A stretch of 19,437 nucleotides of DNA from DASYQV01 sp036005125 (GTDB lineage Bacteria > Acidobacteriota > Vicinamibacteria > Vicinamibacterales > UBA2999). The position numbers were made by a program, and so were the translations under genes. Positions within the stretch are counted from its first letter, which is position 1. Every line of letters begins with the position of its first letter. This document shows positions 7,564 to 14,866 of the stretch, one piece after another. The notes under the pieces were generated by a model. That model was not told the DNA's origin and did no database searches. It saw nothing but the letters and a program-made list of their open reading frames with translations. The DNA is taken from contig DASYQV010000052.1 of assembly GCA_036005125.1 (NCBI GenBank), forward strand, positions 1-19,437, read 5' to 3'.

Positions 7564-8214
7564 CTAGCGCGGAAGCAGCAGTAGAGGCGGCTGCGCACCC
7601 GCAGCAAGCGGCGTCCGCGCCACGTTCATGGTCATCGCCAGGAGCGCGTAGAAGCCCTGAATGCTCGCCGCCTCGACGATGCCTTCTTCGCCGATCTTCG
7701 CGCGCGTCCGGGCGTAGGTGGCATCGCTGACGCTGCGATTGCGCTGCAGCTCCGTACAGAAGTCGTACACGATTTCTTCGTCCTCGAGCATTCGTTCGGG
7801 ACGGCGGCCCTCCGCAATCGCCTGTACGATCTCCGCCTTCAGCCCTGCCTTGATCGCGGCCTGCTGGTGCGCGTTCCATTCGTACTGCTGCGTCCAGTCC
7901 CGGGCCGTGATGAGGATGACGAGCTCGGTCAGCTTGTTGCCGATGACGGTCCGGTTCTGCACGTGATCGCGCCACATTCTTCCAAGCGTCAGGAGATCCG
8001 GCACGCGGACAAGGACCGTCCAGGGTCCGGTCAGCGTGGCCTGCCCGCGGGCCGATTTGAATTCCTCGACAGCTTTCTTCTGCGCGGCGGTCATCTGGTC
8101 CTCTGGAATCATCGGCATCCGGTTCTGAGCGACCGCGCTCACGGACGTGCCAAGTACGAGGATCATCACGAGTCCAAGCCAGGACAGTTTTGTGGCACAC
8201 CGGGACATACTCAT
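7564..8214 (-). CDS. Exported carboxymuconolactone decarboxylase-family protein
   Basis: A protein of 216 residues. ATG 8214 is chosen because GGAAGGAG lies 8 bases upstream and because it opens a signal peptide (LSWLGLVMILVLGTSVSAVAQ); the longer open frame upstream lacks protein-like features. The all-helical CMD/AhpD-like domain spans about residues 45-200, with the characteristic core GNKLTELVILITARDWTQQYEWNAH (Glu112, His116) followed by AAIKAGL. The CxxC redox pair of AhpD peroxidases is absent, so a thiol peroxidase role is unlikely. Related proteins act as decarboxylases or have no known reaction. A secretion signal is unusual for the fold, though seen in soil bacteria. It is divergent from the first PWGDPDLQG protein across 230 bases in which I see no convincing promoter. 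Confidence 0.87.
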   Translation of the reverse strand: MSMSRCATKLSWLGLVMILVLGTSVSAVAQNRMPMIPEDQMTAAQKKAVEEFKSARGQATLTGPWTVLVRVPDLLTLGRMWRDHVQNRTVIGNKLTELVILITARDWTQQYEWNAHQQAAIKAGLKAEIVQAIAEGRRPERMLEDEEIVYDFCTELQRNRSVSDATYARTRAKIGEEGIVEAASIQGFYALLAMTMNVARTPLAAGAQPPLLLLPR

Positions 8215-8444
8215 CGCATCCGCTCCTTCCAGTCTGTGCGGCGGACGAGTATACGCCGGCCTCGCGACTGCGACGTTGCGGTGATCCAGGACACCAACCC
8301 AGGATCTCAAGGTAAATCGAAGGCGAGGTGCCTCCGGCAGCGGATCGCCCGGCAACGGCCTGCATCGCCTGATGAGCGCCCGGGCCGAGAGGTCCTTGAC
8401 ACTGATGCGGTCCGGGTGTAGACAAGGGCGTCCGGAGTTGTGGT

Positions 8445-9695
8445 ATGCGCAGACGATTGCTCCAGTTGATCGGCGTGGCGGCGGGAATCGCGGTCGTGAT
8501 TGTGCTCCTGAGGGTGGCAGCCATCCCCCTGGCCGGCCAGACGCCGGCAGGCGGGACCGAGGCAAAGGCCGGCCCCCCGCCCAAGACGCCGTGGGGCGAC
8601 CCCGACCTTCAGGGCATCTGGACCAACAATTACGAGACACCCCTGCAGCGGCCCGCCAAGTACGCGAACAGGGAGTTCTTCACCGAGGAAGAGCGAGCCG
8701 AACTGGATCGCCAGCGTGCCGAGATTATCGGCAAGGACGGCCGGCGCGAGCGGGGCAGCGAGCAGGACGTCGGCGGCGCCTACAATGCCGCTATCTTCTT
8801 GACGCACAAGCATATGGGCAGACGGACGTCGCTGATTGTCGACCCGCCGGACGGGAAGCTTCCGCCGTTCACGCCGGAGGTAACCAAGCGTCGGCAGGAG
8901 ATGCGGGAATTCCAGCTTGCCCTCCTCCAGGCGACGGATGTGTGCAAGAACAAGCTGCCCGGCTGCGACGGCGGCAAGTACGGGCCGCCCTCACCGAAGC
9001 GGGCCGAAGCGCCTCCCTATTACCTTTCGACCGGCGCGGCCGGAGGCGGCGTCATCAATCGTTCCGACAATCCTGAGGACCGAACCCTGGGAGAGCGTTG
9101 CATGGGCGCCACCCTGCCGGATTTTGGCGGGATCACTGGTTTCTTCCCGCAGATCGTGCAGTCGCCCGGAACCGTGTCGATCTTCTACGACACGGGCCAG
9201 GGGCAGGGGTGGCAGCGCGTCATTCCCATTACGTCGCGCCCGCATCTCCCGTCGCATGTTCGCCAGTGGTGGGGCGACTCCCGCGGGCGCTGGGAGGGCA
9301 ACACCCTGGTCGTCGACACCACCAACTTCACCCCGAAGACGGACTATCAGGGGTCCCGCGAGAACCTCCATCTGACCGAGCGGTGGACCCGCGTCGACGC
9401 GAACACGATCGAGTACGTCGTCATCATGGAGGATTCCACGACCTGGACGCGGCCCTGGACAGTCAAGCAGGAATTCCACCGGCAGAGCGACAAGGCGAAT
9501 CGGCACTACAAGGAACCACGGTGTCACGAAGGCAACTACGGCATGCCAGCGCTGCTTGCGGGGGCGCGAATCGAGGAGCGCGCCTTCGCGCAGGGGCGAG
9601 GTCCCGATCCGGCCACGATGTGCACCGCCGGATGTGGAGGGTTTGCAGGAGGATTTGCGGACGACGGAGAAGAGAGTAATCCGCTGGCCCGGTAA
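8445..9695 (+). CDS. Exported hypothetical protein, PWGDPDLQG family, copy 1
   Basis: A protein of 416 residues with an N-terminal hydrophobic segment (LLQLIGVAAGIAVVIVLLRVAAI) that is a signal peptide or anchor, then the family entry motif TPWGDPDLQGIWT. Further landmarks shared with the gene at 11601 are CKNKLPGCDGGKYGPPSP, YDTGQGQGWQR, HLPSHVRQWWGDSRGRWEG, NFTPKTDYQGSRENLHL and CHEGNYGM near the C-terminus. Paired cysteines suggest an oxidised, extracytoplasmic protein. I know this type as abundant, uncharacterised secreted proteins of Acidobacteriota; no reaction is established that I know of. GGAG lies just upstream of ATG 8445. It heads a run with the next two genes. Confidence 0.82.
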   Translation: MRRRLLQLIGVAAGIAVVIVLLRVAAIPLAGQTPAGGTEAKAGPPPKTPWGDPDLQGIWTNNYETPLQRPAKYANREFFTEEERAELDRQRAEIIGKDGRRERGSEQDVGGAYNAAIFLTHKHMGRRTSLIVDPPDGKLPPFTPEVTKRRQEMREFQLALLQATDVCKNKLPGCDGGKYGPPSPKRAEAPPYYLSTGAAGGGVINRSDNPEDRTLGERCMGATLPDFGGITGFFPQIVQSPGTVSIFYDTGQGQGWQRVIPITSRPHLPSHVRQWWGDSRGRWEGNTLVVDTTNFTPKTDYQGSRENLHLTERWTRVDANTIEYVVIMEDSTTWTRPWTVKQEFHRQSDKANRHYKEPRCHEGNYGMPALLAGARIEERAFAQGRGPDPATMCTAGCGGFAGGFADDGEESNPLAR

Positions 9696-9749
9696 CGCAC
9701 GGGTGTTGGCGGCGTGAGGCGGTAGCGAAGGAGACAAGGAGAGAACGTC

Positions 9750-10718
9750 ATGCGACAGTGGTCCACAGGCTCGGCGATTGCGCTGGCAGTTGCCGCTGCC
9801 GCTGTTAGCGCGGTCATCGCGGTGGCTTTGACACGCAACCCTGTGCAGGCGTCCGCAGGCGCTGCCCGCACGGCGGACGGCAAACCCGACTTCAGCGGCA
9901 TCTGGCAGGCTCTCAACGAAGCGAACTGGGATCTGCAGGCTCACGAGGCGCGTTCGGGAGCGGTCATGCAGGAGGGCGTGTACCCGTTCGCCTTCACCAA
10001 AGTGCCCGCGGCTCCGGTCGTGGCGCTCGGCGCGGCCGCCGGGGTCCCGGGATCCGTCGGTGTGGTCGAGGGCGACGGACAAATCCCGTACAATCCGGAG
10101 GCGGCGAAGATCAAGGCGGAGAACGGCGAGCACTGGATCGATCGCGACCCGGAGCTGAAGTGTTATCTGCCGGGCATTCCACGCGCGATGTACATGCCCT
10201 ATCCTTTCCAGATCGTCCAGAGCGCGAACAAGGTGCACATGGCGTTCGCGTTCACGAGCACCGCTCGCACGATCCACCTTGACGAGGTGGAGGGGCCGCC
10301 GGACCTGACCTACATGGGGCATTCGGTCGGCAAATGGGATGGGGACACGCTGGTCGTCGACGTCACCGAGTTCAACGGCCGGAGCTGGTTCGACAGGGCG
10401 GGCAACTTCCACAGCGACGCGTTGCACCTGACCGAACGTTTCACGCCGATCTCGAAAGACGCCATCCGCTACGAGGTGACGATCGAGGATCCGAAGACCT
10501 TTACGAAACCCTGGAAGATATCGATGCCTCTCTATCGTCGTCTCGAACCGAACGCGCAGCTGCTCGAGTACCGCTGCATCGAGTTCGTCGAAGAGTTCCT
10601 GTACGGGAACCTTCGCAAGAACCAGCTTGTGAAACGCTGGGAAGGGGATACGATAATCATCGACGTCACGCGCAAGGTTCCCCCGGGTGACAAGCTCTAC
10701 GAATGGTACCGGAGGTAG
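9750..10718 (+). CDS. Exported hypothetical protein, short paralogue of the PWGDPDLQG family
   Basis: A 322-residue protein with a signal-like N-terminus (STGSAIALAVAAAAVSAVIAVAL) and the entry motif ADGKPDFSGIWQA in place of PWGDPDLQG. The second half is collinear with the two longer copies: QIVQSANKVHM, GKWDGDTLVVDVTEFNG, ALHLTERFTPISKDAIRYEV, TIEDPKTFTKPW and LLEYRCIEF. It lacks the CKN..GC insert. A GGAGACAAGGAGAG purine tract precedes the ATG. It lies 54 bases after the first copy and about 110 bases before the DUF6152 gene, so it is probably in the same transcript. Its function is unknown; the conserved W, D and aromatic positions suggest a beta-rich fold. Confidence 0.82.
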   Translation: MRQWSTGSAIALAVAAAAVSAVIAVALTRNPVQASAGAARTADGKPDFSGIWQALNEANWDLQAHEARSGAVMQEGVYPFAFTKVPAAPVVALGAAAGVPGSVGVVEGDGQIPYNPEAAKIKAENGEHWIDRDPELKCYLPGIPRAMYMPYPFQIVQSANKVHMAFAFTSTARTIHLDEVEGPPDLTYMGHSVGKWDGDTLVVDVTEFNGRSWFDRAGNFHSDALHLTERFTPISKDAIRYEVTIEDPKTFTKPWKISMPLYRRLEPNAQLLEYRCIEFVEEFLYGNLRKNQLVKRWEGDTIIIDVTRKVPPGDKLYEWYRR

Positions 10719-10830
10719 GAGCGGCGGCGAAGGGGCGGGATCCGCGACACGCACGATCCCGCCGTTCATCGAAACGCTCGCCAGAACCGAAGGGTTTGTT
10801 CGAAGCAGTAACAGCGGGAGGTTGAATCCA

Positions 10831-11277
10831 ATGCGTACAAAGCTGGCCATTGCAGTCGTGGGGCTGGGGTTCTTTCTGATTGGGACCACGGTGTCGCTTT
10901 ACGCGCACCACGCCTTTGCGGCAGAGTTCGACGCGAACAAGCCGGTCACGATGAAAGGCACTGTCACGAAGATGGAATGGGTCAATCCCCACGTCTGGCT
11001 GCACATGGACGTGAAACAGCCTGACGGGAAGGTTGAGAATTGGGCGTTCGAAGCCGGTACGCCGAACGTCTTGTTCCGGCGCGGTTTTAACCGGAAGTCC
11101 TTGTTGCCCGGGACCATCGTGGTCATCGATGGATATCGGGCGAAGGACGGCTCCAAACGTGCCAACGGCCGGGACATCACGTTCGAAGACGGCAAGAAGC
11201 TGTTCATGGGGTCGTCCGGCACGGGCGCGCCGTACGAGTTGGCGCCTGGCCAGGCGCAGCCGAAGTCGAAGAGCTAG
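10831..11277 (+). CDS. DUF6152 family exported protein
   Basis: A 148-residue protein starting at ATG 10831, with GGGAGG 11 bases upstream; the open frame extends to 10687 but that part overlaps the previous gene's end. The signal peptide LAIAVVGLGFFLIGTTVSLYA is followed by the family's hallmark AHHAFAAEFDANKPVTMKGT, then VTKMEWVNPHVWLHMDV and a compact OB-like beta domain ending near DITFEDGKKLFMG. The C-terminal tail (GAPYELAPGQAQPKSKS) is low complexity. The HH pair after the signal could bind metal. Proteins of this type commonly sit next to the secreted proteins seen here, implying a shared but unknown extracytoplasmic role. Confidence 0.85.
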   Translation: MRTKLAIAVVGLGFFLIGTTVSLYAHHAFAAEFDANKPVTMKGTVTKMEWVNPHVWLHMDVKQPDGKVENWAFEAGTPNVLFRRGFNRKSLLPGTIVVIDGYRAKDGSKRANGRDITFEDGKKLFMGSSGTGAPYELAPGQAQPKSKS

Positions 11278-11311
11278 CCGAAACCCCTCGGCGATCCATT
11301 CACGGCCCGCG

Positions 11312-11347
11312 CTCCAGGGCTCCCGCCATGGCGGGCCAGCCCTGGAG
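11312..11347 (+). terminator. Strong hairpin after the DUF6152 gene, terminator-like
   Basis: CTCCAGGGCT (11312-11321) pairs with AGCCCTGGAG (11338-11347), and the inner CCGCC/GGCGG continues the stem, with one small CC bulge. It starts 35 bases after the stop codon. No U-run follows, so it may stop transcription with Rho, protect the transcript end, or be a dispersed repeat. A second small hairpin, GGTCCG-CAAT-CGGACC, lies at 11379-11394. The rest of the gap to 11600 shows no convincing gene or promoter. Confidence 0.55.
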
Positions 11348-11600
11348 AGAGGTGTTCGTACGCGCGGCTTACGCCTCCGGTCCGCAATCGGACCTCGGCT
11401 GCCCATCCCGTGATGGTGCAGTCATGACGCGTGGGCTATGTCCACACGCCATACCATCTTGACTGTGCCCTTCCATATCAGGTCCGGCGGCGCTGCGATG
11501 TTGACATGGCCGTTTTGAGGCCTCAACATCGGCCAGCAAGAGATCGTCTGACCCGGCGGCGCGGCACATTGCTCGTCGATGAGCGGGCAAGGAGGGATTC

Positions 11601-12824
11601 ATGAGCCGGCGATTGCTGACATCCATCGGTGTTCTGGTCGCGGTGATCGCTCTCGTCAAGTTCGCGCCAGCCTTCGTTGCGGGCCAGTCGTCGGCATCGG
11701 GCGATCCAGCGCCGAAAAAGGAGACGGCGAAGAAAGCGGGGCCGGCGCCCCGGACGCCGTGGGGTGAGCCGGATCTGCAGGGCATCTGGACCGACGAGTA
11801 TCAGACACCGCTCCAGCGCCCCGCGCGGTTCGCAAACAGGGAGTTCTTCACGGAGGAGGAACGCGCCGAGCTCGACGCGCGGCGCGGAGCCATGATCGGT
11901 CGCGATCGTCGCGGAGCTGCGCGAAGCGAGCGCGATGTCGCGGGCGCATACAACGCCGTGTTCGAGTCGGTGAGGCCGACCGGCCGGCGCACGTCGCTGG
12001 TCGTGGACCCGCCGGACGGGAAAATCCCTCCGAGGACGCCCGACGCCGAAAAGCGCACCGAGACCTATCGAACGTTTCAGCTCTCGCTGCTGCAGGCAAC
12101 GGTCACGTGCAAGAACCAGGAGGCGGGGTGCCGCGGTGGGAAATACGGGCCGCCGTCACCCAGACGAGCGGAAATCTCTCCCGTCTACAATACCGATCGT
12201 CTCAATCGCACGGATGGTCCGGAAGACCGGAGTCTGCCCGAGCGGTGTCTGCAGGGAGGCCTCCCGGACTTCGCTGGGTTCCGCCGCATCGTTCAGTCTC
12301 CCCACTCCGTGGCGATTTCCTATGACACCGGCCAGGGACAAGGCTGGCAGCGCATCGTTCCGGTGACCGCGCTTCCGCATCTGCCTTCGCACATCCGCCA
12401 GTGGTGGGGCGACTCGCGCGGCCGCTGGGACGGCGACACGCTGGTGATCGACGTCGCCAATTTCACTCCCAAGACAGAGTACCAGGGATCCCGCGAGAAC
12501 CTGCACCTCGTCGAACGGTGGACGCGCACCGACGCGAACACGATCGAGTACGCCGTCACGATTGACGATCCGACCACCTGGACCAGACCGTGGACCGTCA
12601 AACAGGAACTGCGCAGGCAGCCGGAACAGGCGAACCGGATCTATTACGAGCCCAGGTGCCACGAGGGCAACTACGGGCTGGCGGGCATGCACGTGAACTC
12701 GCGCGCGGAGGAGCGCGACTTCGCCGCGGGACGAGGACCGGACCCCGCCACGAGGGACAACGCCACGGCAGGGGGCGGAGGCGGAGATCGTCCGGAGGCG
12801 GATCCGTTTCAGACCGCACGATAG
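11601..12824 (+). CDS. Exported hypothetical protein, PWGDPDLQG family, copy 2
   Basis: A 407-residue close paralogue of the 8445-9695 product, collinear throughout. It has a signal segment (LLTSIGVLVAVIALVKFAPAFVAG), a lysine-rich linker, the entry motif TPWGEPDLQGIWT, LQRPARFANREFFTEEERAEL, CKNQEAGCRGGKYGPPSP, YDTGQGQGWQRIVPVT, HLPSHIRQWWGDSRGRWDG and CHEGNYGL. The C-terminal tail is glycine-rich (TAGGGGGDRPEADPFQTAR). AAGGAGGG lies 6 bases upstream of the ATG. A 323-base gap with a hairpin separates it from the DUF6152 gene, so it may have its own promoter. The retained cysteine-containing insert and WWGDSRGRW block mark the likely functional core. Function unknown. Confidence 0.82.
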   Translation: MSRRLLTSIGVLVAVIALVKFAPAFVAGQSSASGDPAPKKETAKKAGPAPRTPWGEPDLQGIWTDEYQTPLQRPARFANREFFTEEERAELDARRGAMIGRDRRGAARSERDVAGAYNAVFESVRPTGRRTSLVVDPPDGKIPPRTPDAEKRTETYRTFQLSLLQATVTCKNQEAGCRGGKYGPPSPRRAEISPVYNTDRLNRTDGPEDRSLPERCLQGGLPDFAGFRRIVQSPHSVAISYDTGQGQGWQRIVPVTALPHLPSHIRQWWGDSRGRWDGDTLVIDVANFTPKTEYQGSRENLHLVERWTRTDANTIEYAVTIDDPTTWTRPWTVKQELRRQPEQANRIYYEPRCHEGNYGLAGMHVNSRAEERDFAAGRGPDPATRDNATAGGGGGDRPEADPFQTAR

Positions 12825-12851
12825 GAGAGTTCTCTGCGTGCCTGGCGCGCG

Positions 12852-13013
12852 CTCGGCGTCCAAATCGTCCCTGCGCGCTCGGTCTGCTCTGCGCCGCGCG
12901 TGGAGGCCGCGGAGACGGGTTTCAACGCGGAGATCGCCGAGTCCGCAGAGGTTTTGCCTGGAAAGTTCTCGGCGTGCTCGGCGTTTGAATCGTCTCTGCG
13001 CGCTCCGCCTGCT
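12852..13013. repeat. Nonamer-like GC-rich repeat region with direct and inverted copies
   Basis: Two direct copies of a 37-base unit, at 12852-12888 and 12977-13013, agree at 31 positions (shared block CTCGGCGT...AATCGTC.CTGCGCGCTC). Between them lies an inverted relative (12918-12950, GGTTTCAACGCGGAGATC onward). The same words recur, in both orientations, around 17185-17212 and 17527-17590, so this is a dispersed repeat. A loose period of nine (CGCGGAGAT, CGCCGAGTC, CGCAGAGGT) is visible. Non-coding. Confidence 0.75.
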
Positions 13014-13105
13014 GCCGCGCCCGCGTGCGCAGGCCCCGGAAACTCGAGTCCCACCACGGCCGCATTTTTCCTCTTGACAAATTGCCGCGTCGCGCAGAGA
13101 GTGAT

Positions 13106-13129
13106 ACTGTATTAGTTCAGTAGTACAGT
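13106..13129. promoter_or_regulatory. YtrA-type GntR operator palindrome
   Basis: ACTGTA, 12 bases (TTAGTTCAGTAG), then TACAGT. The outer six bases are perfectly symmetric, and 9 of 12 positions agree overall. It lies 30 bases upstream of the first gntR. YtrA-subfamily repressors are known to bind palindromes of this shape in front of their own ABC operons. A TTGACA hexamer sits at 13074-13079, but no well-spaced -10 is clear (GATACT at 13103-13108 is 23 bases away), so the promoter itself is not resolved. Confidence 0.65.
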
Positions 13130-13159
13130 TTACGAGGGGTCTCCAGACCCGCGCGCTCC

Positions 13160-14293
13160 ATGGCGATGCTCCTTCGACCCAATCCCTCGTCAGGCGTCCC
13201 GATCTATCTGCAGCTGATGGAGCAGGTGAAGCACGCGATCAGGACACGCGCTCTGCAGGCCGGCGACCCGTTGCCGGCCGTCCGCCCGCTCGCGGAGGAG
13301 TTCGTGATCAGCCCGAACGCCGTCGCCAGGGCGTATCGCGAGCTCGAACACGAAGGGGTCATCGATCTGCGCAGCGGAGACGGAGCACAGGTCGCGTCGA
13401 GGTTCGTGGAGCGATTCGGCCGCGGGGCCGACCCGCAACCGCTGCGGGGCGCATACGGCGCGGACCCGATGCTCGCCGAGCTCGCCCGGGAGAACCGCCG
13501 GCTCACCGCCGCGATTGCCGCCGAAGTCGCCGAACGGATGAAGCGGAATCGCGAGCTCGAGATCGCGCGAGAAGTTCAGCAGCGGCTCTTTCCGCAGGAG
13601 CATCCCCGCTTCGTCGGCCTCGATTACGCCGGCGCCTGCCGGCCGGCACTCGGCGTCGGCGGGGACTATTACGATTTCATTCCGGTGTCGGAGACGGAGT
13701 TGGGCATCGCCACCGGTGACGTGTCGGGGAAAGGAACGCCGGCGGCACTTCTGATGGCCACGCTTCGCGCGTACGTGCGCGGCCAGACGCTCCACCACGG
13801 CACCGATCTGGCGAAGCTGACAGCGCAGCTGAATCGTCTCGTGTACGACAGCTCCGCGGAGAGCCGGTTCGCCACCTTCTTTTACGCTCATTACAATTCG
13901 TCCACGCGAGTGCTCCGGTACGTCAATGCAGGGCACAATCCGCCGTTCATCTTCAGGACCCGCGGAGGGCACGACGAGATCCTGCGCCTCGCTCCCAGCG
14001 GACCGGTGATTGGTCTGATCCTCAACTCTTCCTACGTCCAGGAGCGCATCGTCCTCGAACCGGGCGACCTCCTCGTCGCCTTCACCGACGGGATCACCGA
14101 GGCGATGAACGCGGTGGACGAGGAGTGGGGAGAAGAGCGCCTGGCGCAGGTGATTGGCGCCAATCGAGCGCTGCCGGCGCGCGAGCTCGTTGACCTTGTC
14201 CTGCGGCGGGCCGACGATTTCGTCGCCGGCGCGGCGCAGTACGACGACATGACGTGTGTCACGGTTCGAATCGGCTGCCCAGACATCTCCTAA
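13160..14293 (+). CDS. GntR DNA-binding domain fused to PP2C/SpoIIE serine phosphatase
   Basis: A 377-residue fusion. Residues 1-80 are a YtrA-type GntR winged helix (PIYLQLMEQVKHAIRTRAL, LPAVRPLAEEFVISPNAVARAYREL, EGVIDLRSGDG). Residues about 105-140 form a charged linker helix ending in AREVQQRLFP, as in RsbU-type phosphatases. Residues 150-371 are a complete PP2C-like domain: GGDYYDF (168-), GDVSGKGTPAAL (186-), NAGHNPPF (256-), FTDGITEAM (308-) and YDDMT (361-), so all metal-binding aspartates are present. Such phosphatases usually act on anti-sigma-antagonist phosphoproteins; none is in the window. Joining one to a DNA-binding head suggests a regulator carrying catalytic output or sensing phosphorylation at the promoter. 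The head is nearly the same as the next regulator's, implying duplication. ATG 13160 or 13166 could be used; no clear ribosome-binding site is seen. Confidence 0.93.
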   Translation: MAMLLRPNPSSGVPIYLQLMEQVKHAIRTRALQAGDPLPAVRPLAEEFVISPNAVARAYRELEHEGVIDLRSGDGAQVASRFVERFGRGADPQPLRGAYGADPMLAELARENRRLTAAIAAEVAERMKRNRELEIAREVQQRLFPQEHPRFVGLDYAGACRPALGVGGDYYDFIPVSETELGIATGDVSGKGTPAALLMATLRAYVRGQTLHHGTDLAKLTAQLNRLVYDSSAESRFATFFYAHYNSSTRVLRYVNAGHNPPFIFRTRGGHDEILRLAPSGPVIGLILNSSYVQERIVLEPGDLLVAFTDGITEAMNAVDEEWGEERLAQVIGANRALPARELVDLVLRRADDFVAGAAQYDDMTCVTVRIGCPDIS

Positions 14294-14459
14294 GGCCAGG
14301 ATCATGACATATGCACCAAGTTTTTCGCTTGGCCTTGGTCGCTTGGCCTTAGGAGATGTCTGGACCCCGCGGAGCGGGGCCAAGAGACAGTGTGAGGCAG
14401 CGAAGCGGAGCCTTATCCGCGACACAGTTTCTTGGCGGTTTGAGGCGGAGCTTCGCTGC
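14279..14459. repeat. Three-hairpin intergenic element A
   Basis: Stem 1: CCAGACATCTCCTAAGGCCA (14279-14298) is perfectly complementary to 14344-14363; the left arm contains the stop codon and last codons of the GntR-phosphatase gene. Its 45-base loop holds TATGCA (14310) and CAAGTTTT (14317). Stem 2: CCCCGC-GGA-GCGGGG (14365-14379). Stem 3: GCAGCGAAGC (14397-14406) pairs with 14450-14459, eight bases before the next start codon. The same order, the identical 15-base stem 2 and the same loop words occur at 19206-19388. An 11-base direct repeat, CGCTTGGCCTT, occurs at 14326 and 14340. Confidence 0.88.
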
Positions 14460-14467
14460 TGATTGCG

Positions 14468-14866
14468 ATGCTGTTTCGACCGAATCCATCGTTGGGCGTT
14501 CCCATCTACCTGCAGTTGATGGAGCAGGTGAAGCATGGCATCGAGACCGGCGCGCTCCGCCCGGGCGAGCAGCTGCCCGGGATCCGGCCGCTGGCGGAGG
14601 AGCTCGTGATCAATCCGAACACGGTGGCGAAGGCCTATCGCGAGCTCGAGCACGAAGGCGTCATCGAGCTGCGTCATGGCGCCGGCGCGTTCGTCGCGGG
14701 GAATGCGCGGGCGAAGAAGGCGACCGACACGCTTCGCGCCGGCCAGGCGATCGTCGCGGCCGCGGTAGAGCGGCTCCGTGCGCGCGGCCTCACCGACGAG
14801 GAGATTCGGCGGTTGTTCGAAGCGGAGCTGGCGGGGCTGACCGGAAGAGGCAGTCATGGAGGCTGA
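14468..14866 (+). CDS. GntR-family regulator, YtrA subfamily
   Basis: A protein of 132 residues. The winged helix occupies residues 1-78 (MLFRPNPSLGVPIYLQLMEQ, LPGIRPLAEELVINPNTVAKAYREL, EGVIELRHGAGAFVA) and is followed by only about 50 residues of helices (AIVAAAVERLRARGLTDEEIRRLFEAEL), the short dimerisation tail that defines YtrA-type GntR proteins; there is no ligand-binding domain of the FadR, HutC or MocR kind. These regulators normally repress the ABC transporter genes next to them, as here: the ATPase gene overlaps by 11 bases. It is a near-duplicate of the DNA-binding head of the upstream fusion, so the two may share the 13106-13129 operator or form mixed dimers. A three-hairpin element occupies the 174 bases between the two regulators. 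Confidence 0.93.
   Translation: MLFRPNPSLGVPIYLQLMEQVKHGIETGALRPGEQLPGIRPLAEELVINPNTVAKAYRELEHEGVIELRHGAGAFVAGNARAKKATDTLRAGQAIVAAAVERLRARGLTDEEIRRLFEAELAGLTGRGSHGG

Noticed and set aside
8991..10889. Long minus-strand open frame of 632 codons opposite the exported proteins
   Set aside because: It overlaps two well-supported plus-strand genes, is arginine-rich and low in recognisable motifs, and reflects the lack of stops in GC-rich antisense frames.
13074..13108. Sigma-70 promoter TTGACA with GATACT before the GntR-phosphatase gene
   Set aside because: The spacing is 23 bases, too long for a normal promoter; TTGACA may be chance or may use a -10 I cannot recognise.
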